Shown piece after piece: positions 34,403 to 46,100 of a stretch of DNA of 64,000 nucleotides. Both the position numbers and the translations under genes were made by a program. The notes under the pieces were generated by a model. It had not been told where the DNA came from and searched no databases. It saw nothing but the letters and a program-made list of their open reading frames with translations. The stretch spans positions 79,904,244 through 79,968,243 of the forward strand of contig CM024763.1 in NCBI GenBank assembly GCA_014218235.1, written 5' to 3'. The number at the start of each line of letters is the position of its first letter. The first letter of the stretch is position 1. Source of the stretch: Colocasia esculenta (taxonomy: Eukaryota; Streptophyta; Magnoliopsida; Alismatales; Araceae).

Positions 34403-35448
34403 TTGTTTTCATGTCTACACCTTGTATATGTGTTTATTTGTTATAATTATGGATATATGTTGTCAATTTGTGCTTATTATGTTTATTTCTTGTCAACAAC
34501 AAAAATAGAAAAAAATCACAAAACCAGAAAATCAAAAGAAAGAAAACAAAAAGAAAAAAAGGACTTCATCACAGGTAAGTCATGTAGGGTATTTCTATCC
34601 CTATTCCTCGCATTGCTATATGATATTTTATTTATTATATCGTTTCAAGTACCGGATGGTTCTCAATGTGTTTTGGGATTTGAGTTCCCCTTTATCAAAA
34701 ACAGTGATAATCTAGGTGCACATTGTTAATCGTTGGATAGGCCGTTGAGTTGTTTAAGTTCAGGAACGATGGATTCAGGCCTGCACTGCGGTTTGTAGGT
34801 AGTCTCTTGACCCGTTCTTATTTGGCTTAACATATTATCCTTGATATACTTTCTATTTCCTCCTTCTCTTGCATTCGTTTTGATGATTTCTTACTTTAGC
34901 CCAGCATGCATCATGTAGGACTTTGAGCTTCCCTGACTCTTCTTGACTTTTGATGAGCCCTTGTTGAGTGCCCAATCCATCCTCCAGTTTCCAAACAAGA
35001 AATCCAATTCCACTCCGAATGGAAGGTTTGTCTCCTAGTGAGTTGTTTCCCATCAGTATGACAGAATTTCCCTGTCTAGATTCTCTATCCATTTTCCTAC
35101 CCCTTTGATCCGATTTGGTTGCGAACTGCTCCCAGGACAGAGTCAGAGTTACCTGCCTGGCACGCACGTGTCCCTCCAAAACGAAACTGCAGGCCAATCG
35201 GCTAGGGTACCTCTCAATCGAGGGGTTGATCGTCCTTTTCTCCTTCTCGTCCAAACTTGTGCTTTTCTTTGCATTCTGCTCGAGGAACTAACTCGGGGTT
35301 TTAACAAAGATTCCAAATTGCTCATTAGTTAGACCAGTTGTCTGTTTACCTTGGCTTCCACTTTTCAGTCCGCTCTGCGTTACTTCCGCTCCACCATCAC
35401 TTCGTGACACCTCCAACCACTTCCGTTCGCTCCCCTACAAAGTGGAAG
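34403..35448 (+). other. E3 distal 3' region: A-rich tract and conserved small ORF remnant
   Basis: An A-rich tract spans 34495-34562. The sense ORF ending at 34729 contains LGFEFPFIKNSD, matching LGFEVPFNKNND in E0 at 59980-60030. The following TTTAGCCCAGCATGCAT at 34895 also has a partner in E0 at about 60174. From about 35340 CACTTTTCAGTCCGCTC-like sequence leads to the PPT, as in E0 near 60680. I recognise no function. Confidence 0.5.
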
Positions 35449-35464
35449 CCAAGGAGGGGCAATC
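35449..35464 (+). promoter_or_regulatory. E3 polypurine tract
   Basis: A purine-rich run around CCAAGGAGGGGCAAT precedes TGTAGACA of the 3' LTR. E0 has the matching CCAAGGCATGGCAGC before its LTR. Confidence 0.6.
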
Positions 35465-36878
35465 TGTAGACACCCGGTTCCGACTAATGGGTTGAGCCGC
35501 ATTTCATGTTATCCTAGTTAGCCCCTAGTTGTTACTCACCTTGACCCATCATTAGCCTTGATCGAGCCCATAAACAATTAAAATTGCCTTGAAATCCCGC
35601 CCTTATTTATTTTGGAGAGTCCTTATGCATTATAACTCGCATCTTTTATGTAACTGGCTGATAAATGCAAAATAATTCGATTTCCTAGTCGTGACATATC
35701 GTAGCGCCGCGACTCTAGTCGCGACGGCCCTGGACGCCGCGAGCCCATGCATGATATCCATGCACGTGGCCTTATTGTCACGACGCCCCCGCCCATCGCG
35801 TCTCTAGTCGCGACCACACGATACGCGTGACAACGCCTGAGCGCACTAGACTCCGCAACTACCTCCTATTATCCTCCTATTGATCCAGCTTATCCCTAGG
35901 AAATATCTCAACCCTTGGGCGGATTTTGGCCCTAGGGACTCTTGTGAGGATCCCTTGGACTCTCCCTTGCAATTTTAAAAGGGCCATTATCTCCCATTCG
36001 AATTTTCACCATTTTGAAGAGATAATATCACCGATTTCTCTCTCATGGCTCTATAAAAGAGAGGCCCTCCTCAAGGACGAGGGGAGCCTCATTGTTATCC
36101 CTAAAAATTTCCTTTGACAAATACTTAGCCTCGCAGCCACCCTTTCCTCCATTTCCCTCACATCCCTCTCCACCAAAGCAACCCATTCATCATCTGTGGA
36201 GCACAAGACGTGAGAAGGGCGACTTCAGCATTCCCTGAAGCTTTTAGACAATCCTTCGAGTTATAGCCACGCCAAGGAGTCGCCCTAATGGGTCTCACTC
36301 TCTCCTTTTCCCTTTCTCCTTCTTTTGCATGCATTTTTTCATGTTATTCTTAGATAGAACATATTCAGCACACACCCACATTTTTTCTATACCCAAAGGG
36401 TTTAACCCCCCCCCCCCCCCAGGTTCGCTCCCTCCATGTTCCCATCCTTTCTTTCTATTTTAGAGTATATACTATGTTTAACGTGTTCTAATAGGGCTTC
36501 CTTTTGTTTGTTTTCTTTTGTGGCAGGCATCCAAGCGTCATCCATGAGGAGCTCTTGCCTTCCGGCCGGCTGGAAGATGAGAAGAAGGTCCACACTCCAT
36601 CAACTCCCGCACAAAGAGAACGCGGCGGCGGAGGATGACGCAGGTAAGAAATGCGACTGGAATCAACATCGGGTTATCAGCACTGTCGCGACCGCTAAGG
36701 CCGCCGTGACACAAGGTCCGCCCCCTTTCTCTCTCCTCTTCCTATTTAAGTTAGCCCTCTTCATTTTCTATTTATAAGGCAGCTTCTATTTGGCGATCAC
36801 ATTCCATGTTCACACACCATTAGATTTAGTACCTGTTCGTGTCAAGGGGGGGGGGGGGCGTCAATCCCGATGATTACA
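35465..36878 (+). repeat. E3 3' LTR
   Basis: 1414 bp, partner of 8123-9550. It keeps the TATA box (36052-36059), the GTCGCGAC arrays (35688 to about 35830 and about 36640-36715), a C-run of about 14 (36406) and a G-run of about 13 (36846). Confidence 0.92.
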
Positions 36879-38086
36879 CTAGTGTCTCGATAGGAATCTC
36901 AACCTCAATGTTTGGATGTTCAACTGGGTGAGCTGGAGGTACATCAACCTCTGGAACATGGTGTTCTTCTACATGCTCTACTGAAGGCTATGGGTCTTGA
37001 ATGGGTCCTCTTCTAACTTGATCTCCCTCAACTCGAAATCTCATGAACTTCTGTAAATGATGCAAGCAATAGATGTTGTTCTAAGGAATTTTCTGTACTT
37101 TCTCATTCACAAGGGAGACCTCAAAATGTTTGAAGACAACAGTAAGATGTGCAGCATAGGGCAATGACTAGTGAAGGTCTCTTCTGTTTGTTTCAGACAT
37201 GATTTGTGTCATTATCAGATTCAAACTGACTTTAATTCTCTTCTTCATACAATACATCACAAATCTCTCAATATCTGTCAGCCTATTTCTGCCACCACAT
37301 TGAGGTGTGATAATAGTGGTCAGAATGTGATGTACCAATCTATGTACTGAAGGAAACGTGTTTTTGTTGAATCTGGTAACATGTGTTTGCCTCGAATCTG
37401 TCTTGTCATGTGGAAGACCAGTCAAGAGAGTGCATGCCTCATGAAGATCAAATTCTAATTCACTGTAATGTTCACCATCATTAGGAAACTCAAACAGTGT
37501 AGAAGCCAATTCAGGAGTAAGGAGTATGGAGACACCTTTCACTTCTGATTAAAAACCGTCTGGCACATCCACTAGGTTCAAATAGAATTCTTGTACCAAT
37601 CGAGGGTAGAAGACTCTGAAGTCAGAAATGAACTTCAACCAACCTTGAAATGTAAAAAAGGAGATGAAATCTAGAAAAGCATTAGCTAAACTCTGATCAG
37701 TTAAGTCTACAGCCCTAGGTTTAAGAATGGCTCTCCCTTCAAAAACAACCTTAGAGGGCGTGACTACAGGGTTTCCAGATGATTCATCAGACTCAGAATG
37801 TGATGTTCTTCATCGGATTCTGAGGAGGACTCTCTTCAACGGATGTGTCAAAATTAGAGAGAAGCTTCCTTCTAGGGTTGCGGAAGGACATTAGAGACTT
37901 GCCTTTACTCAGAGGAGACGACCTTCCCCGCTTAGATGGAGTTCCGGAAGGAGTAACCTAACCCTTTCTTTTAAATGGATCACGCCGAACCTTGCTCCTT
38001 CTCTCCGATTGAGGTTCTTCAATGACGATGCCCTTTGCAGCCACCCTGACCTTTGCCCCTCTCCTGGGAGTCTGCTTGGGAGCCAT
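36879..38086 (-). pseudogene. E2 env-position ORF, N-terminal part (cut by E3)
   Basis: The start MAPKQTPRRG at 38086 (an upstream ATG at 38191 is possible) begins a basic N-terminus (RRGAKVRVAA, RRSKVRRDPFKRKG). Stops and frameshifts follow until 37542-37168, an open stretch (HEACTLLTGLPHDKT, VHHILTTIITPQCGG) that resembles the plant transposon-associated proteins found in SIRE elements. The C-terminus lies beyond E3 at 8122-7585. E1 has a counterpart starting MAPKGKR at 53265. The basic start has no signal peptide, which argues against a simple secreted or membrane envelope reading for this copy. Confidence 0.6.
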
Positions 38087-38330
38087 GATGGAGGGAAGAA
38101 AGAGAAGAGAGAAAGGGTGGACTACTGAAGAAGAGGAGACGGGAACATAAGGGATCGGTTCCTTAGGAGGTGGAAGGAGGGAGGAATTCAAATAGGGTGG
38201 AAAGTGGAAATGGTATGGTCGACATGGGACATAGGGTATAGAAAAAGGGATTTCGACGCAACTAGTAGAGGGATAAGATAGACCCCTAGCTCATTTACCC
38301 TAAACAAGATCCGGCGATCAAGTCCAGGCG

Positions 38331-38359
38331 TGTCGACACAGAGAGAGGAAGTGTCGACA
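38331..38359. promoter_or_regulatory. TGTCGACA pair upstream of the E2 env-position ORF
   Basis: Two perfect octamers start at 38331 and 38352 (21 bp), about 245-270 bp upstream of the ATG at 38086. Both are GTGTCGACAC in full. Confidence 0.65.
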
Positions 38360-40029
38360 CACTTTGACATGAATCAATGAATTTTTTGAGAAAATTGTGA
38401 AGGAATTTCTTTATTATGATGTAAAATATCTAAAGTCATTTATTCAAGGATTTTTAATGTGATAAGGAATTCAAATCCATTTTCCTATTAAAATACCATT
38501 ATAAATTCACTTAACTAAAAAATGTCTGGCATAAGTTGATCATTAAAACTTTCTGAGGCACTGGGATAACAGTTTAATTGAGATAATATATTTTATACAG
38601 TCAATTGCAATCTGTTATACTTTACTAATCCAAAGTAAGGTGATTTCTTCAGGATTAAGACAAATATTATTGAAATTAAACATTCTCAAAAGACTTGATT
38701 CAGGTTCAAGTTGTACATTCTTAAATTTTTATTTTAAATTGATTGAATTTTCTGTAATTTTTAGACAATGAGCATTCAAATGTAGTAAATCTTTGTCACT
38801 CAGGTACACATGCTTTTACACACCAGAGTCCCTGGTTACTAAAGATTTACTAATTATCCTGCTTCAAGGGGTGAATGAAAACCTTTTTACATGGAAATAT
38901 ATGTTTATCAGACGCCAATATTTCCAGTTACTCAGTTAACATTGATTTTTATCATTTTGATTTTACCCCTTAGAATAGAGATAACAAAACACTTCATGAC
39001 ATACATGGCTCTTCACTCATTGTGAAGGTTTGCAGTTTCTTAGTGTATATGTCATTGCTCTGTCAAAAGAAAATTTTGGAAATAAACATTGAGACAATTG
39101 AGACAACTTTATCCCTCATTAGTCTTAAAAGAAATGTGTAAAATCAATACACAGTTGAACATAATTCCATTCAAGAAATCAAGTTACTTTAGTATTTCAG
39201 AATATAAAAGAATAGTGACTGAAAGGGATATGTCATAGCAATTAAATGGTCAATCCTAGTTTCCTTCAGAAAAAAAATAATGAACATCTCATGTATTAGA
39301 CATTTTTTCAACACACTAGATCAATTTTGGTTTTATGAGAGAAAATGACAATAAAGTCGTTAGCTCCCCCTGAATTATTGATTTCATTTATTTTTCATCA
39401 AAAATATGGAAATCCTTCTTCAATGAAAGAATGATTGAAATGAGCAATTGAATTGGAGGAAGTTTAGATTGAAGAATTGAGAAACGTCTTTCAAGAAGAA
39501 TGTTGGTACAAGAAGGAACATGTGTTGACAAGATTGAATGAGAAATTTACTCACAGCTCAGAAGTTTCACAAAAGCTCACGTATCCTCAGCATTTTATCT
39601 GACCAATTAAAATAGCTTCATGGGAAAATCTGATTTCCTTGAAGTCAAATCACAAAGCTCACCTTTACTTCTCAAACAGTAATGCTCCCCCTCAATTTGT
39701 GCATCAAAGAAACATTCAACATTCAAGCAGTGCATATTCAATCTTAGCAATCAAATTTATACAAACAATCATTGAAGGACAAGCATGTTTCAAGAATAGC
39801 ATTCACAACATAGAAGAAATTTTCATTTTTCAATTTTCAAGTTATCTCCTTTAAAAAAAAAAATTAAAAAGAAATTGATTCTTACACATGATACATCATG
39901 GGTACTAGGCGGAGGATTTCCTTCAACACATAATGACAGTTTTCAAACAAGCATAACTTGTTCTTCTACTAATCACCATTTGATATACCTCATAATCTTT
40001 GCATAAGAGATCAGTTTATTTTTCAATTT
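38360..40029. other. E2 spacer between pol and env-position ORF
   Basis: About 1.7 kb of AT-rich sequence with no supported gene. CTCCCCCT runs at about 39363 and 39684 are AGGGGGAG on the element's sense strand, like extra purine tracts. Confidence 0.5.
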
Positions 40030-42819
40030 TTATTCCATATTGCAAATTCCAAGTTCTCTTCGTAAGGATGTGAACCTATCTTCATCCAATGGTTTTGTAA
40101 AGATGTCTGCAATTTATTTTTCAGTGGGGATGAATTCTAATTCAATGTTTTTATTTGCAACTTCATCCCTAAGAAAGTGATGCCTAATCTCAATGTGTTT
40201 TGTTCTGGAATGTTGGATTGGGTTTTTGGAATGATTGATTGCACTAGTATTGTCACACATGATAGATGAACATCCAATGTCAATATTATAGTCAAGTAAT
40301 TGATTTTTTATCCACGACACTTGAGCTACACAACTTCCTGCAGCAACATATTCTGCTTCAGCAGTAGACAGTGCAACTGAGTGTTGCTTTTTGGATGCCC
40401 ATGATGTCATGCAATTTCCTAAGAACTAACAATATCCACTAGTGCTCTTCCTATCAAGTTTACATCCAGCATAATCAGCATCAGAATATGAAATCAAATG
40501 AACTTGACATCCAGCTGGAAACCATAAACCCAAATCACAAGTCCCACAGAGATATCTAAAAATTCTCTTAACTGCAAGCAAGTGACTTTCCTTTGGACTA
40601 GACTAAAATCTAACATAAAGACATACACTAAATTGAATATCTGGCCTACTTGCAGTAAGATATAGGAGAGATCCAATCATACCTCTATATTGTTTTGCAT
40701 CAACCGATTTACCTTTTTCATCTTTATCAAGTTTGATGCTTCTGCTCATGGGAGTGGTTTCTGGTTTGGCTTGTTCAAAATTGAATCTTTTGAGCAGCTC
40801 TTTGATATATTTGGCTTGATTGATAAGGATTCCATTCTCAAGTTGTTTGATCTACAAACCAAGAAAGAATTGTAATTCTCCCATATAACTCATCTCAAAT
40901 TCACTGTGCATGTGTTTAGAAAATTCTTCACACAGTGAAGGATTGGTGGAACCAAATATAATATCATCCACATATACTTGAACTACAATGATATGATTGT
41001 GGACTGATTTTGTGAAAAGAGTTTGATCCACCTTACCTCTGGAGTAATTTTTACTAACCAGAAAACTGCTCAATCCCAAATTCTTGATTGTATCCTTTGG
41101 CAACTAGTCTAGCTTTATCCTTCTTCGTTCAATTTATTCCTAAAGACCCATCTCGTTCCAATTATTGACATTCAGGAATTTTTGCAACAAGACTCCAAAC
41201 ATTATTTCTTTTGAATTGATTCAGTTCATCTTGCATTGCATCTAACCAAGAATCATCTTTTAATGCCTCTTTAATATTTTTGGGTTCCTCTTGAGAAATA
41301 AAGGTCATTTGACCTTGTTCAATGATGTTTTTAAAATGAGATCTAGTGTGAATCCTATCATTGACATTTCCAACAACATTCTTAAGAGGATGGTCTTCAG
41401 AATATTTAAAATTGCCTCTGGTTGATGTACTTACCTGCTCTGGTGTCGACCTGATGATGTCTTGTGTCGACACAACTTCATTTTCATCAAGCTCTTCATT
41501 CTCCACTTGTTGATCTGATTCTTTTTCAAGAATTTCAGCATCTTCTTCTTGGTTCCTACATGATCATTAGGTTTCTTATAATTTTCATCAAAAACGACAT
41601 GGGGAGTTTCCTCCGCAGAATTTGATTCAATGTTAAAAAGTCTATATGACCTTGAATTCTCAGAATAACCTAGAAAAATGCCTACTTGACTTTTCTTTTC
41701 AAATTTGTCTAGATCATCATTATCATTATTGTGAATGAAGACTCTACTACCAAAGACTCTGAAATATGCAATGTGAGGCTTCTTACCTTTCATTAGTTCA
41801 TAGGAAGTTTTCTTAAGGACAAGTCTTACCATCACCCTGTTAAGAACATAGAAAGAAGTATTTACAGCTTCTGCCAAGAATTTCCTTGGAAGCTGACTTT
41901 CAATCAACAATGTTCTGGCCATTTCCACCAATGTCCTATTCTTCCTTTCAACTATTCCATTCTGCTCAGGAGTCCTTGGAGAGGCGAACTTGTGATCAAT
42001 TCCCTTATTCCTGTAAAAATAAAAAAATAAGTTATTGTCAAATTCCCCTCCATGATCAGTAAGAATGGAGTGGATTTTATTTATTTTTGCATTTTCAGTT
42101 TTATCAACAAACTCTTTGAAATTATAAAAGGTGTCACTCTTGTGAGACAAGAAATACACCCAGGTAAACCTAGGGAAATCATCCACAATCACAAACCCAA
42201 ATATGTGTCCACTAAGACTAAGTGTCCTAGTAGGACCAAATAAAACAATGTGCAATAATTCAAAGGGTTTGGAAGTTGTTAATGGTGCAACAGATTTGAA
42301 AGATCTTCTGGTCTGTTTACCTTGAGCACATGCAGCACATACAAGAGCATTTTTCTTTTTCTTTATTTTTGGTAAACCATTTACCAGAGAGTATCTCAAT
42401 AATTTATTCAAAACATTTTCTCTAGCATGACCTAATCTACAATGCCATAACTGAAACAAGTCATGCTGATTAGAAACTAAGCATAGATTTTCATGCTGAT
42501 GATCATTTAGGTCAACCAAATAAACATTGTTGATTCTTTGACCAAATTTTTTTATTTTGTCAGAATCCTTTTCAACAATTTCACAAGATTCAGAATCAAA
42601 AATTACCTTGAGGCCTTTATCACACAATTGACTGATGCTCAATAGATTATGATCAAGGTCTTCTACAAGCAAAACATTTTCAATGGAGTTTGAAGGGTGC
42701 TTACGAATTTTTCTAGTTCTAATGATTTGTCCTTTGTTCTTACCTCCAAAAATTACTTGTCCACCATCGCTATCAAGGTACCATTTGTCTTTCTTATGGG
42801 CTGTAAGACATTCCTGCAA
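40030..42819 (-). pseudogene. E2 pol: protease remnant, integrase, RT, RNase H
   Basis: Order on the minus strand: protease (WYLDS at about 42785), GAG-pre-integrase (LWHCRLGHA), integrase core, RT, RNase H. The open stretch 42819-41431 covers 462 codons. Protease lacks the residues that follow WYLDS in E1 (GCSRHMTG and on): the chain jumps to DGGQVIF. The first integrase acidic residue is Val (LLHIVLFGPTRT) where E1 has Asp; TDHGGEFDN and EQNGIVERKN are intact. The RT catalytic YVDD (about 40965) remains, but the preceding part from NQEFGI to KNYSRGKVDQTLF is deleted. RNase H (SYSDADYAGCK, STAEAEYVAAG, CDNTSAI) is recognisable with single stops, ending at 40030. Confidence 0.88.
41444..41472. 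promoter_or_regulatory. TGTCGACA-type pair in E2 pol coding sequence
   Basis: TGTCGACC at 41444 and TGTCGACA at 41465, 21 bp apart, in the low-conservation linker between integrase and RT. Confidence 0.45.
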
Positions 42820-44807
42820 AAAGAATTAGAAGGAAAATTTTGGTACCCAAATTGCTTTGTGTCCCATCAGTTGTTTCAATTCAACAACAAGTGTTTTGGA
42901 ATCCATAATTGTCTTGTTTTTCTTGAATTTTTTTGTGATCTATAAATATCATCAGTGTGACCATATTTTTTGTAGATAGAACATACCATGATTTTCTGTG
43001 GTGCAACAATTTTTTTTCTTCTGACATAAGAATTATATCCAGCTGAAGAATTTCCATTGTTCTTTGAATATGAGATTGGTTTAACATTGGATTTCAGATT
43101 CTGTTGATTTTTGCCTCGAATTCTTTCATGATTCAATTGAATTTTGGAGTTTTTGAATTGATCTTTATTTTTAGGTTTTGAGTTTGTTTGTAGTTTTTCT
43201 TTGATGCTCTCATCAAATTTTCCATATGAGGTGCTTCCTTGAACAAATGAGGTTATTAAAGGTTGCCCAATTTTCTTTTTGTTCTCAGGTTGAAAACCTA
43301 GTCCATGCTTGATAGTGTTCATCTGAACACCCAAAATTGCATCTAGACTTTCTTTGCCTTTGACAAATTTAGACAAAGTTTCTTTCTTGTCATTCAATTA
43401 TTTTTGGACAGATTCCAATTCCTTTTGAATCACCTCTTTTTCATTTTTGAGTTTTTCATTTTCATTAGTTAAGATTTGTTTTTCTTTTTCAGTGACATGG
43501 CATCGTTCCTTAATGAAATCAATCTGTTCATTCAAGCATTCTTGTTCCTTCTTCATGTTATTAATTTCATCATTTAGAACATAAACTTCTCAGATTCCTG
43601 TGGGTTATTTAGCATGTTGTTGATCTTCTTTTTGAAGGTTTTGTTTTCAGATTTGAGTTGACATAATTTCTCAAACATAACAGCATATGCTTCATCCCAT
43701 TCATCAGTTGTAAAGTCCTCAAAAGAAGAACTTACCTCAGTCTTTTACTCATGTCTGGCCATGAGACATGTCACTTCTTCTTCATCAGATTCACATTCAT
43801 CCTAATCTTCTTCATCCTCATCACTCCATGTGGCCAGCATTGCCCTTGTCTTCTTAAGCATCTGATTCTTCAATTTCTTCTTTAAGTCAGGACAGTCCCC
43901 TCTCTTGTGTCTTCGTTTCCTGCACTCATAACAGATAGAGTCAGTCTTTTTCTTTGTATCCAATCTTTTATTGAAATCAGTTTTCTTTCAAACATCCTTT
44001 CTGATGAAGGGTTTAAATTTACCTGTTCCTTTCTTTCTCAAGAACTTTTTGAATTGCCTTGTCAATAAGGCCAATTCCTCATCCTCCTCTTCATCAGAAG
44101 AATGATCATCATTATCAGATTGGTCAGCAGTAGTTTTTGAACTATATGAAGCTTTTAAAGCAATGGGTTTCTTGGAAGTGATGATAGATGCATTTCTCTT
44201 CAGATTAATTTCATATGTCATAAGTGAACCTATTAGCTCATCCAATTGCATGGTAGACAGATTTTTTGAATCTTCAATAACTATGGCCTTTGTATGCCAA
44301 GCTGCTGGTGAAGATCTAAGAACTTTTCTAACAAGATCACTGTTCGAATAGTCCTTTCCTAGACCTCTAAGACCATTCACTAAAAGCATGAACCTAGCAA
44401 ACATCTCAAAGATAGTCTCATCACTTTTCATTTTGAACATTTCATACTCTAAAACTAAGATACTTGCCTTGGTCTCCCTTACCTCTGAGGTCCCTTCATA
44501 GATGAGCTGGAGCTTGTCACACATCTCCTTAGCAGACTTGCATGAAGATACTCTGGAGTACTCTTTGGGATGAATGACACATTGCATCATGTTCATAGCG
44601 CTCTAGTTGAGGGTAGATATCTTGATCTGTTCCTTAGTCCATAGGTCCTCATCCTCTGGCAGATCAAATGGTCCCTTTTCAACAATCTTCCTGAGCTCTC
44701 AAGAATACCTGCATCCTATTTTTCCAATAGGCATAGTCAGATCCATCAAAGAAAGGAGGCCTGGTAATCGAATGACCCTCAGCTATAAATCCCCTAGTGC
44801 TCTCCAT
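42820..44807 (-). pseudogene. E2 gag
   Basis: The start MESTRGF is at 44807 and aligns with MESNKG of E1. A frameshift or small deletion near 44700-44600 breaks the N-terminal domain. The open stretch 44596-43988 is the UBN2-type gag core (VRETKASILVLEYEMFKMK). A zinc knuckle CYECRKRRHKRGDC lies near 43930. Next comes a Glu/Lys-rich coiled-coil region with stops (about 43740-43400), then the gag C-terminal segment (GLGFQPENKKKIG, about 43400-42876). Long coiled-coil-bearing gag is typical of SIRE-like elements. Confidence 0.82.
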
Positions 44808-44859
44808 AGCAACAAATTCTTGATCGTAAGATCAAACACCAGAAGTGCAAAGAGAACTT

Positions 44860-44871
44860 GCTCTGATACCA
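44860..44871 (-). promoter_or_regulatory. E2 primer-binding site (initiator tRNA-Met type)
   Basis: On the minus strand it reads TGGTATCAGAGC, two bases after the 5' LTR end at 44874. Confidence 0.88.
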
Positions 44872-44873
44872 AA

Positions 44874-46034
44874 TGAAATGTTGCAGAATTACTGCTATGA
44901 AGAAATCTAGAAGGGGGGGGGGGGGTTGAATAGATTTCACTAGACTTTGATATTTACTTCATTAGATGCTTAGATTTAGAATTTAATCACAAATTTGAAC
45001 AAGTGAATAGAATAGATGTTGAAGAACTAGCGAGTGTATAAAACATCTAAGGCAATTAGCAAGCAAACCACAGAGACATAGAGATTTAAGGTGGTTCGGA
45101 TTATAGAACTAGGTATCCTACATCCACCATCCACACCCACACACAAAATGGCTTATCTCGCCAGTTCAGAAAACACACTGAACAACACACACACTCTGAG
45201 ATATGGAAATCTCAGATTCAATCACACACATGAAATTGTGAACAAGGATTGCACCAATTTCACAACACACACTTCAATAGAGTGAGTTTGAGATGAAGAA
45301 CCAGTCAGATCAATTGAAACCCAAAGTTGAAGAAGACTGGTTCGAAGGTCCCTATTTCTGCTTCAAAAGTAGAGATCAGTTATTTTGCTTCAGCTCCAGG
45401 AAGAAGACTCTGATGGCTCAAAATTCTTCTTCAAATAGATCATCCATGATGCTCAAGACTTTGACTCCTTCAGATCTGGGAACAATTTGCCAAGATGAAG
45501 CCTTCTTCAGAAATAGTAGGAATATTCTGGAGTCTGGAAGAGCATATGTGTATGTGGATCGATCGTCGTCAGAAGCCAAGTGGATAAGGGGTATTTATAG
45601 CCCTATGGGTCCACAAAATATCTTGGGAATTGGGAGCATAGAAATTCCCACCCAAAACCCCTTTACCAAAATCATCCACGTGACTTGGTAAGTTCAGATC
45701 TGGAGAATCATCTAAACTGTGTCGACACTACACAACTATGTGTTGACACACATGTTCCTGGCTTGGAAACAAACTTCTGGGACAGACAACTAGTGTCGAC
45801 ACCACTATGTGTTGTGTCAACACCACTGGTACATCTTCACACATAGGCTGCTGGGACAGTGGTCTAGTGTCGACACCACTTGGTCATTGTGTCAACACCA
45901 CTGGATGTTTTCTTCTTTTAAATGAGCTACACATGAAGGAAAGCAATGTGAGATATAAATGAAATATGTATAGCATGATTTTTCACATTTTTTATGAATC
46001 ATACTTAAGCATCATCAAAATAAGAGATCCAACA
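44874..46034 (-). repeat. E2 5' LTR
   Basis: 1161 bp, partner of 5892-7027. It has a TATA box (minus, 45592-45599), a G-run of about 14 near 44913, and three TGTCGACA-type pairs at 45720/45741, 45794/45815 and 45868/45890 (21, 21, 22 bp). Confidence 0.92.
45720..45897. promoter_or_regulatory. Three GTGTCGACAC-type pairs, E2 5' LTR
   Basis: Within-pair spacing is 21, 21 and 22 bp; one member of each pair is decayed by a CpG transition (TGTTGACA or TGTCAACA). They lie 120-300 bp upstream of the minus-strand TATA box. Confidence 0.6.
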
Positions 46035-46100
46035 ACAGCGAGGTTTCTCCGATTTACTGCTTTCATAGCTTGATCTCACGGTCAGGAGACTTTCGATGTC

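Larger units (their letters stand above)
8123..36878 (+). mobile_element. E3: Tat-like Ty3/gypsy element with antisense genes, split by E4
   Basis: LTRs lie at 8123-9550 and 35465-36878. The PBS at 9556 is not the Met type. Gag-protease and pol are in two frames on the plus strand, and pol has a second (archaeal-type) RNase H, which marks the Tat/Ogre clade. Between pol and the 3' LTR are two minus-strand genes with introns. The flanking pentamers TTGGT (8118-8122) and CTAGT (36879-36883) differ by two transitions, so the target duplication is only tentative. Without E4 the element is about 19.7 kb. Confidence 0.88.
5892..46034 (-). mobile_element. E2: second SIRE-like Ty1/copia element, opposite strand, split by E3
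   Basis: LTRs at 5892-7027 (3' LTR) and 44874-46034 (5' LTR) flank a minus-strand gag-pol and an env-position ORF. The PBS (complement of GCTCTGATACCA, 44860-44871) adjoins the right LTR, and the PPT (complement of CTCCCCCTTTTT, about 7030-7041) adjoins the left LTR, fixing the orientation. Flanks AGAGT (5887-5891) and ACAGC (46035-46039) could be one decayed duplication, each one base from AGAGC. E3 is inserted in the last ORF. Integrase, protease and RT carry lesions. Confidence 0.85.
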
